DNA from: SW4 sp042466115
GTDB taxonomy: Bacteria > Pseudomonadota > Alphaproteobacteria > Rhodobacterales > Rhodobacteraceae
Direction: 5' to 3'
DNA: 64,000 nucleotides
Assembly: GCF_042466115.1 (NCBI RefSeq)
Contig: NZ_JAXHBQ010000001.1
Span: 3,038,001-3,102,000 of the forward strand
The notes below the pieces were generated by a model. It saw only the letters and a list, made by a program, of their open reading frames with translations. It ran no database searches and was not told the DNA's origin. Within the stretch, counting starts at the first letter, position 1. Each line of letters begins with the position of its first letter. The translations under genes and the position numbers were made by a program. Below are positions 35,195-41,881 of this stretch, piece after piece.

Positions 35195-36472
35195 ATGAAA
35201 CACCTGTTTATCGGAGCCGCCATCGCGGCAGGAATCACAACCACGGGCGTATCCGCGCAAGAGATCACGCTGGGCCGCTTTTTCGGGGCTTGCGAGGACG
35301 CGGGCACGGACACGAAAGCCTCGGTGGGTGAAGCCTGTATCATCCAGTCCATCATCAATGCCGCCGATACCGAAATCGAAGGCGTGACGATCAACACATT
35401 GCCGACCGATTGGGGCAACTACTACGACCAGATTAAAGCCGCCTATGCCGGCGGCACAGCACCCGATGTGCACGTCATGCACCGCCACCGTGTGCCGGAA
35501 TTTGCTGGCCTTGGCGCGATTGCGGAAATTTCGGGCGACCTTGCGGCCGCGGGCATCGACCCGTCCGACTGGTCCCCCGCCGCACTGGACGCCGTCAGTT
35601 TTGACGGGGGCATCTACGGTGTGCCGATGGATTTCCATGCCAACCTTTGGCACGTCAACATGGACCTGATGGAACAGGCCGGACTGGTTGAAGACGGCAA
35701 GCCCGTCCTGCCGACGTCGCCCGAAGAACTGCTGGCCCATGCGCAGCAATTCAAGGACGCAACCGGACAGGACTATCTTGCCGCAGACTTTGCCCAGTTC
35801 CCGCTTGGGGTGCGCACGGTTCTGGCCCTCTTGTGGCAGCAGGATGCGAACATCTTTACAGATGACGGCACCGCCACGATCAACACACCACAAGCGCAGG
35901 CTGCCGTGACTGCAATCACCCAGTTGTTTGATGCCGACCTGGCAGACCCGCAACTCAACTATGCCGACAGCCAGCAGGCGTTCCTGAACGGCGAAGCCGG
36001 TATTCTGGTGAATGGCACATGGGTCGTTGATTTTTACACGGCAGAAGCGGCAAAGGCGGAAACCGGCTTGAATACCTATTTCGTCGCCGATTTCCCGACC
36101 CTTTTTGCAAACGGCGCAACATGGGCTGACAGCCATATGTGGGCGATTCCGGCCTCGATCGAGGGCGACCAGCGCATGGCCGCGTTAAAGGTTCTGGCCT
36201 TTATCAACGACCATAACATCGACTGGGCCCGCACAGGCCACATGGCTGTCAGGACGTCGGTTCTGGAAAGCGACGAATACGCGGCCCTGCCGCACCGCGA
36301 TGAATACACCGGCACCGCCGCCATCGCCCGCGATACGCCACCCAGCGAACGTTACGGCGCGATCCAGGATGTGTTGAACCGCGAGCTTCAGGCCATCTGG
36401 CTGACCGGCAAGGACGTGCAAGCCGCCCTGGCCGATGCCGAGATCGAAGTGCAGGACCTGCTGGACCGCTAA
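35195..36472 (+). CDS. Extracellular solute-binding protein (CUT1, family 1)
   Basis: 425 residues from ATG 35195 with GGGAGGAG upstream; the longer frame to 34850 lies inside the permease gene and is not real. Signal peptide to about residue 22 ('GVSAQ'). Mature protein is a cluster-B binding protein ('GGTAPDVHVMHRHRVPEFAGLGAIAEI', 'FPLGVRTVLALLWQQDANIF', 'NGEAGILVNGTWVV'). Binds an oligosaccharide or glycoside in the periplasm. Followed by a hairpin and then the glycosidase gene. Confidence 0.9.
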   Translation: MKHLFIGAAIAAGITTTGVSAQEITLGRFFGACEDAGTDTKASVGEACIIQSIINAADTEIEGVTINTLPTDWGNYYDQIKAAYAGGTAPDVHVMHRHRVPEFAGLGAIAEISGDLAAAGIDPSDWSPAALDAVSFDGGIYGVPMDFHANLWHVNMDLMEQAGLVEDGKPVLPTSPEELLAHAQQFKDATGQDYLAADFAQFPLGVRTVLALLWQQDANIFTDDGTATINTPQAQAAVTAITQLFDADLADPQLNYADSQQAFLNGEAGILVNGTWVVDFYTAEAAKAETGLNTYFVADFPTLFANGATWADSHMWAIPASIEGDQRMAALKVLAFINDHNIDWARTGHMAVRTSVLESDEYAALPHRDEYTGTAAIARDTPPSERYGAIQDVLNRELQAIWLTGKDVQAALADAEIEVQDLLDR

Positions 36473-36480
36473 GCGACACA

Positions 36481-36506
36481 GCCCTGTCCCTTGATCGGGG
36501 CAGGGC
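36481..36506 (+). terminator. Hairpin between binding-protein and glycosidase genes
   Basis: 10-bp stem (36481-36490 with 36497-36506, one T-G wobble), six-base loop, then GTTTGATG. Weak T tract: probably lowers rather than stops read-through into the glycosidase. Confidence 0.6.
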
Positions 36507-36537
36507 GTTTGATGACTTGATCAAGGGGAAGGTGAGA

Positions 36538-37608
36538 ATGGAACGCTGGAGCGAAGCCAAAGCAACTGCATGGTGGGCCGCAAAGCCCTGGATCTGCGGC
36601 TTTAACTTCTTGCCCTCTAGCGCCGTCAACTTCCTCGAGATGTGGCACCCCGATACCTTTGATCGTGACACCATCGCCCGCGAACTTGGCTGGGCGTCCG
36701 ATATCGGGTTCAACGCCTTTCGCATCAACCTGCACTACCTTGTCTGGAAACATGACCGCGACGGGCTGCTCGAACGCCTCGACTGGATCATCGGGGTTGC
36801 GGACCGGCTTGGCATTGCCACTGTGCCCTGCTTCTTCGACGATTGCGGCTTTGGTGGGTCCGAACCCGAATACGGGCCCCAACCCGCCCCGATCGAAGGC
36901 GTCCACAACAGCCGCGCGGTGGCAAGCCCCGGGCGGGCCAGCCTGCTTGATCAGGCCGAATGGGCAGGCTTCGAGGCATATGTGCGTGACGTGGTTTCGG
37001 CCCATCGCTTGGACGCGCGCATTCTGTTCTGGGATCTTTACAACGAGCCCGGCAACCGGATGATCTTTGGCCCCACCGGTTCACGACAACACGCGCCGGA
37101 TTTTACCGCCGCCAGCCTCAGGCTCATGCAGTCCAGTTTTGCATGGTGCCGGGACGAACGGCCAACACAGCCCGTCACGGTCGCCGCATGGGTGACGCCG
37201 CTTCCCGGTGCCGCGGGCGATCCGTATCAAAGCGAAATCGATCAGGCCGCACTGGCCTTGTCGGATATCGTGACCTTTCACGCCTACTGGGACACTGATC
37301 ACGTCGAAGGTTTCATAGGCTACCTGAAGGCCCACAACCGACCGGTGCTGTGCACCGAATGGATGGCCCGCCCCATCGGCAGCCGCATTTGTGATCAGTT
37401 GAAACTGTTCAAGAACTCGGACGTTGGATGTTTTCAGTGGGGGCTGGTGCAAGGACGGACGCAAACGCACCTGCCCTGGCCTGCCGATCTGGTAGAAGCC
37501 CACGGCGGAGAGGCTGATCGTTCAGTTTGGTTTCACGATCTGCTTGACCGGTCCGGACAGGCCTATGACCCGGTTGAAACCGCCGAACTTCAGCGGCTGA
37601 CGCTTTAG
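36538..37608 (+). CDS. GH5-like glycoside hydrolase (clan A)
   Basis: 356 residues from ATG 36538 (GGGGAAGGTGAG upstream). TIM-barrel glycosidase: 'FNAFRINLHYLVWKHD' (beta-2/3 region), acid/base Glu in 'FWDLYNEPGN' (about residue 169) and nucleophile Glu in 'PVLCTEWMARP' (about 274). No signal peptide, so it acts in the cytoplasm on the imported glycoside. Substrate not determinable; mannosidase- or glucosidase-type activity would fit. Last gene of the LacI-controlled operon and last clear chromosomal gene before the island. Confidence 0.82.
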   Translation: MERWSEAKATAWWAAKPWICGFNFLPSSAVNFLEMWHPDTFDRDTIARELGWASDIGFNAFRINLHYLVWKHDRDGLLERLDWIIGVADRLGIATVPCFFDDCGFGGSEPEYGPQPAPIEGVHNSRAVASPGRASLLDQAEWAGFEAYVRDVVSAHRLDARILFWDLYNEPGNRMIFGPTGSRQHAPDFTAASLRLMQSSFAWCRDERPTQPVTVAAWVTPLPGAAGDPYQSEIDQAALALSDIVTFHAYWDTDHVEGFIGYLKAHNRPVLCTEWMARPIGSRICDQLKLFKNSDVGCFQWGLVQGRTQTHLPWPADLVEAHGGEADRSVWFHDLLDRSGQAYDPVETAELQRLTL

Positions 37609-38072
37609 GCGGCAGCCGTCCTGGCGCGCCTTGGGGCCGGTCGCATCGATGTTTGCAACATTGCGCGCGGTTTACCACGCCAAAACAAAGCTTTGAAAAT
37701 GGTGGGCGACCCTGGAATCGGACTTATGTCAAAGCGTTGGATAAAATTAATCTATTAAAATCAGACACTAAAGGAACTTTGAGTCTAAGGCTGGGTCGTG
37801 AGCGTGTCCAGAATCTAGTGTTTTGTGTCCAGCAATGAGTGCCGCGACGCACTTGGTAACACTACCTGACAAAGGTCTTGGACTGTTTTCCTAAAGCTAA
37901 GTCCAAAACAACTTTGTCCGCTTTGCATATCATGCAACACTACATGTTGTAGATTAGTCAATTTTGAGTGCATCATAATAAGCAGGCAGACGGTTAATTA
38001 CCTGAACGCCCGTACCGTCCAGAAATTCCCGTGTATCCACGGGCCTGGACAACTGAATTTGGAGTAGGTCAG
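37609..38072. other. Non-coding chromosome/island junction
   Basis: No gene. GC content falls sharply after about 37720. Holds the tRNA 3' remnant (37700-37723), a direct repeat GTGTCCAG, and a palindrome CTACA-TGT-TGTAG around 37940, close to a possible promoter for the first island gene. The ribosome site for that gene (GGAGTAGG) is at 38061-38068. Confidence 0.6.
37700..37723 (-). other. tRNA 3'-end remnant, probable att site of a genomic island
   Basis: Read on the minus strand, 37723-37700 is GTCCGATTCCAGGGTCGC then CCACCA. The spacing is exactly that of a tRNA from position 53 to the CCA end: a T-loop (T54, R57, A58), 3' T-stem CCAGG, 3' acceptor GTCGCCC, discriminator A and CCA. The bases that would form the 5' T-stem do not pair, so the rest of the tRNA is missing. 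Such tails are left where an element integrated in a tRNA gene. The amino-acid identity is unknown. Confidence 0.65.
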
Positions 38073-39278
38073 ATGGGTTCCCTGCAAAATCATGATGCTT
38101 CGGCGGTTGCAATCGCATTTCAGTTCCAGCAGCGGCAAGCTCTTTTCGAGCTGTTCGGCACAAATGATGACGAGGCAGCAGTGGCGGTAGAAGCTCTAGA
38201 CGATATTCAACTGAATCTAGACGGCCAGACTCTCATTGAGCAAGTCAAGCACTCGATCAAACCAAATCCCGCGCCAATTACACTTAAGTCGAAAGAGCTT
38301 TGGACGACTTTACGAATTTGGTGTGGCTTGGTGTCTAAAGTTGATCTTGACGCTGTGAGATTTGTTTTCATCTGCACCACGTCTGTACAAGAAGGTTCGC
38401 CATTGTTGGCGCTGGAGCAGGATGGTTCTGACCGCACCGCGCTCATCAAAGCTCTTGATGAGGAGGCCAGCCGTGTGCTGTCAAAAATCGAGGCAGCAAA
38501 AGTTACGAAGGCTAAACCTCCTCATCAAGACAGAGCCTTAGGGATAGAAGCGTGGCTTGATCTGGCGAACGACGAACGCGCGGCTCTGCTTTCACGGATC
38601 ACGCTTCGAGCAAACACTGCCACTGCACATGATCAAGAAACAGAGCTTGCTAAGACACTTACACAGTATCCAGTAAGTCACCGAAATAAGCTTTCGGAGC
38701 GTATTCTTCAGTGGTGGGACTCTCAGATGCTAAGATCGATGTTAGGCTCACGTCCTAAGTTCGTAGGACGATCCGAAGTTTTGTCTGAGCTTTCGCAATT
38801 ACATTCAATGCTAGAGCAAGATCAGTTCTTTGAAACTTATTCGTCTAAAAGGCCGCCACCCGTATATGCGACAGATCAAATGTTGGCACGGCAGTGTGAA
38901 CTGGTGGGTGCATCGTCAAAGACAACCAATAGGGCACGGCAACTAGAATGGCAGGCTCGTAGCCAACGGGCAGAGTGGGCTAATGAGTCGCCGTCCAAGC
39001 GGGATCGATTGACGACTTATGATGAGACACTGGTTCTAGAGTGGGAGGCCGAACACGATATTGCCCAAGAGCAATCTGATTTAGAGAGTGAAGCCAGCAT
39101 GAAAGTAAGTGGTCATGATGTTCTCACGTGGGCCCTGAAATGTAGCGTCGTGGAAGTTGGCAGTATCGATCATTATACCCTGCCACCGTTCTATATTCGA
39201 GGTTCGTATCAGACCCTTTCGATTTCAGGCAAAGTTGGGTGGCATCCTGACTACAAGAAACGGCTAGGATTCGAATGA
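38073..39278 (+). CDS. ABC-3C effector: Cap4/DUF4297-like nuclease with ABC-3C C-terminal domain
   Basis: 402 residues from ATG 38073. The N-terminal 120 residues have the DUF4297/Cap4 pattern: 'AFQFQQRQALFELFG', 'AVEALDDIQL' (about 39-48) and 'LIEQVKHS' (E56, Q57, K59), matching the D-(D/E/Q)xK restriction-nuclease core, and 'SKELWTTLRIW'. The C-terminus ('WANESPSKRDRLTTYDETLVLEWEAEHD' and 'GKVGWHPDYKKRLG') resembles the domain that ties effectors to ABC three-component systems. First gene of a three-gene operon with a four-base overlap to the next. Predicted DNA-cutting effector of an antiphage system. Confidence 0.75.
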   Translation: MGSLQNHDASAVAIAFQFQQRQALFELFGTNDDEAAVAVEALDDIQLNLDGQTLIEQVKHSIKPNPAPITLKSKELWTTLRIWCGLVSKVDLDAVRFVFICTTSVQEGSPLLALEQDGSDRTALIKALDEEASRVLSKIEAAKVTKAKPPHQDRALGIEAWLDLANDERAALLSRITLRANTATAHDQETELAKTLTQYPVSHRNKLSERILQWWDSQMLRSMLGSRPKFVGRSEVLSELSQLHSMLEQDQFFETYSSKRPPPVYATDQMLARQCELVGASSKTTNRARQLEWQARSQRAEWANESPSKRDRLTTYDETLVLEWEAEHDIAQEQSDLESEASMKVSGHDVLTWALKCSVVEVGSIDHYTLPPFYIRGSYQTLSISGKVGWHPDYKKRLGFE

Positions 39279-39766
39279 TTGGCGAAACTTATGATATCTA
39301 TGCCGAGGCTAACCCAGCATTTGTCGCTTACCTTATCCATAGGTTTGTAAAAAAGTACGATGTCGCAGCAAAGGGATATCCTCACATAAGCTTGGTTTAC
39401 GTCGCTATACCCATAGGTATGTCAGGAAGACTTGGGTCAACTTTTGACTCAACAAACTCACGCACTGGGCTTCTGGCATGGCTTAGTCGATTTCCTGAAG
39501 TTCGGATTGGTCTTAACCAAAACATCATTGCCAGTCAGAGGGTCATCGCAGATGGTCTGAAGGCTGCAATACTCAGTAGGCTTATTAAAGTAACCGAGGA
39601 GGGCTATCTTGAACTGGGTGAAGCGAAGGGGCCACCCGAAAGCCTAAAAACGTCATTGCCTGATGGCCCCAAAGCGGTAGCGGGTCGTGTCGAACGCCTA
39701 GGTACGTGGCTTGGGAAGGCGGGTTCACCCGCTGCCGTGTATTCTGCCTTGGAGGTCAACCCGTGA
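39275..39766 (+). CDS. ABC-3C middle component
   Basis: 163 residues, ATGA overlap with the effector gene and GTGA overlap with the ATPase gene. Soluble, mixed alpha/beta, with 'EANPAFVAYLIHRFVKKY' at the start and winged-helix-like C-terminal part ('KAAILSRLIKVTEEGYLELGE'). The size, position and start pattern fit the small middle-component families of ABC three-component systems, which link ATPase and effector. The family is assigned mostly from context. Confidence 0.7.
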   Translation: MIGETYDIYAEANPAFVAYLIHRFVKKYDVAAKGYPHISLVYVAIPIGMSGRLGSTFDSTNSRTGLLAWLSRFPEVRIGLNQNIIASQRVIADGLKAAILSRLIKVTEEGYLELGEAKGPPESLKTSLPDGPKAVAGRVERLGTWLGKAGSPAAVYSALEVNP

Positions 39767-41703
39767 GTGAGCGTTGGAACATAATCGAAATTGCGTTCTA
39801 TGGCGTTGGAGATCGCAGGCGAACACTTACGCTCCGACCTGATGACGTTTCAATCCTATCTGGGCGTTCAGGAACTGGTAAATCGGCAGTTTTGGAAACC
39901 ATCGATTACTGCCTTGGGTCAAAGAGTTGTAATCTGGCGCACTACGTTCGTCGAAGGTCGTTAGCTGTCGCCCTGCATTGGCGGCGTGGCGACGTTGATA
40001 TGATTGTTGGGCGGGAGGTGCCAGATAGCGGTGTCGGCACAGGGCAGATGTTTTTTCGGACTGGCCTAAATCTCAGCTTGCCCAGTTCTCATCGGCTTCT
40101 GGAGGGCCCTGTGCCGATCTCAGAGGCTAAGAAGCATATCGAACGTGCGTTCGGGATCGTAGACTTAGAGGATGCAGATACCGAAGAAAAATATACTGTT
40201 GGCCGCGCCACTGTTCGGCATGTCACTCCATATCTTTTCCTCAATGCCGATGTGATCATCAGTAGCGAAACAACACTGCACGACCTCAACAATCCGAATA
40301 AAGCGCGAGATGTACGGGCTACTCTTCCATTCTTTCTTGGAGCGGTGAACCAAAGAACAGTTCAGGCACAAAGGGAACTCCGCAAATTAGAAAACGAACT
40401 TAAGCGTCTGGAGCGTCAGGCTAAGGGTCAGGAAAAGGCCCGTTCATTGGTAACGGACCGTGCGATGAGCCTCCTAGCACAAGCCAAGAACATAGGAATG
40501 GCCGAAGAAGACTTCGAGGATTTTTCTGAAACGGATATGCTCAGCGCGTTGACTGCGGTGTCTAGTATTGATGTGGAGGCGATCACAAGCGTTGGTGCAG
40601 ATGAGCTATCTATCCTTGAAAGCCAACGACGCGAGACGCTCTCATCAATTCAAAACCTGAGGTCAGAACGCGACGCTCTCAAGGCACTAACTCGCGACGC
40701 AAAAGGGTTTGACCAAGCCGTGGTGGGGCAAAAAGCGAAACTGGATATCGTGAGCCACCTAAATCTTTCAGCAGACACATGCCCAGTCTGTGATCAAGAA
40801 ACAGACTTGGGCGGAAAACTGGCTCAAAGCATTGGTAATGCGCTGTCCCAGATTTCGTCAGAAGTGGCAGCCATACAACAAGCGGCCCCTGAGCTTATGA
40901 ACCAACTTGAAGTAGCGGAAGGTAGAGTAACGTCTGCTTACCGAGACCTTAGGGAGATCGAAGCCCAAATTCGCGCAATCATCCAGCAGAACGAAGCACT
41001 AAGGGGAGCGAAAGACCGTGCCCAGGCCAGGGCTTTGACAAAGGGGCGCATCATTCAGTTTCTTGAAACTACGACAGAAGACTTCAAGTCAGAAGTTGTA
41101 GACCTGAAGGGAATGCGGGACAGAATTGAAAGACTGCGAGACCTCGTTGATCCTCAGGCCCTCCTCGACAGTCTGGCTGACGCGACAAACATGGTATCAA
41201 ACTACTCCACTGAAATGGTTGGCGCTCTTCCGTCTACCGAGCCACTTGCAATGGCCCGACTACAGTTCAATGCACAAGCCGATGTGCATGTAATTGAGCC
41301 TGAAGAACGAAGACGAATTTCACTCGCATCCGTTGGTTCTGATCAAAACTATCAGAGCATCCACCTTGCGCTGTACTTTGGTCTTCATCGCCATTTCGCT
41401 TATGCAAGTTCGCCAGTGCCAGGGCTATTGGTCATTGACCAGATTAGTAGACCCTATTTCCCATCAGATTCTGATGATGAACGCCCCATAGAGGAGAGAG
41501 GCAAGGACGAAGAAAGACGGGCATTAACACAGGTGGTAGATTTTATTTTTGCAGAGACAGCAAAGTCTCAGGGACTTCAAGTTCTTCTTATCGAACATGC
41601 ATTCATCGAAAACGATAAAAGATATGTAGACGCTACGATAGAGCGATGGACTGGTGAAAGCGGGATAAAGCTCATTCCCGAGGATTGGCCGCAAAGGGAC
41701 TAG
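39763..41703 (+). CDS. DUF3732 SMC/Rad50-like ABC ATPase (ABC-3C)
   Basis: 646 residues from GTG 39763 (TTGGAGG upstream, GTGA overlap). Walker A 'LSGRSGTGKSA' at about 32-42, two long coiled-coil arms (about 195-330 and 355-480) meeting at a Rad50-like zinc hook 'TCPVCDQ' (about 338-344), and a C-terminal lobe with 'PVPGLLVIDQISRPYF' as a Walker-B-like strand. This is the DUF3732 family found as the ATPase of ABC three-component systems. Presumably senses a DNA structure from invading elements and controls the nuclease. Confidence 0.82.
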   Translation: MSERWNIIEIAFYGVGDRRRTLTLRPDDVSILSGRSGTGKSAVLETIDYCLGSKSCNLAHYVRRRSLAVALHWRRGDVDMIVGREVPDSGVGTGQMFFRTGLNLSLPSSHRLLEGPVPISEAKKHIERAFGIVDLEDADTEEKYTVGRATVRHVTPYLFLNADVIISSETTLHDLNNPNKARDVRATLPFFLGAVNQRTVQAQRELRKLENELKRLERQAKGQEKARSLVTDRAMSLLAQAKNIGMAEEDFEDFSETDMLSALTAVSSIDVEAITSVGADELSILESQRRETLSSIQNLRSERDALKALTRDAKGFDQAVVGQKAKLDIVSHLNLSADTCPVCDQETDLGGKLAQSIGNALSQISSEVAAIQQAAPELMNQLEVAEGRVTSAYRDLREIEAQIRAIIQQNEALRGAKDRAQARALTKGRIIQFLETTTEDFKSEVVDLKGMRDRIERLRDLVDPQALLDSLADATNMVSNYSTEMVGALPSTEPLAMARLQFNAQADVHVIEPEERRRISLASVGSDQNYQSIHLALYFGLHRHFAYASSPVPGLLVIDQISRPYFPSDSDDERPIEERGKDEERRALTQVVDFIFAETAKSQGLQVLLIEHAFIENDKRYVDATIERWTGESGIKLIPEDWPQRD

Positions 41704-41881
41704 AATTACTTTGGGTTCAAACGTCTTCATGACCTGGAGATCGCAGTTGTGAAACTGTCAGAGTCTCATTGCACAAGTGGGTCCCAAGAGACCGCTATGG
41801 GGTCACGATTTTAGTACGTGCTTGTCGGTATAAGGGTTCTAAAACTGTGTCAGCGGTGGGCCAAACCTTGTGCTCTACCAA

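Noticed and set aside
37609..38072. Possible complete tRNA or tmRNA at the island junction
   Set aside because: Only the 3' 24 bases fit; there is no pairing 5' T-stem, anticodon arm or 5' acceptor strand.
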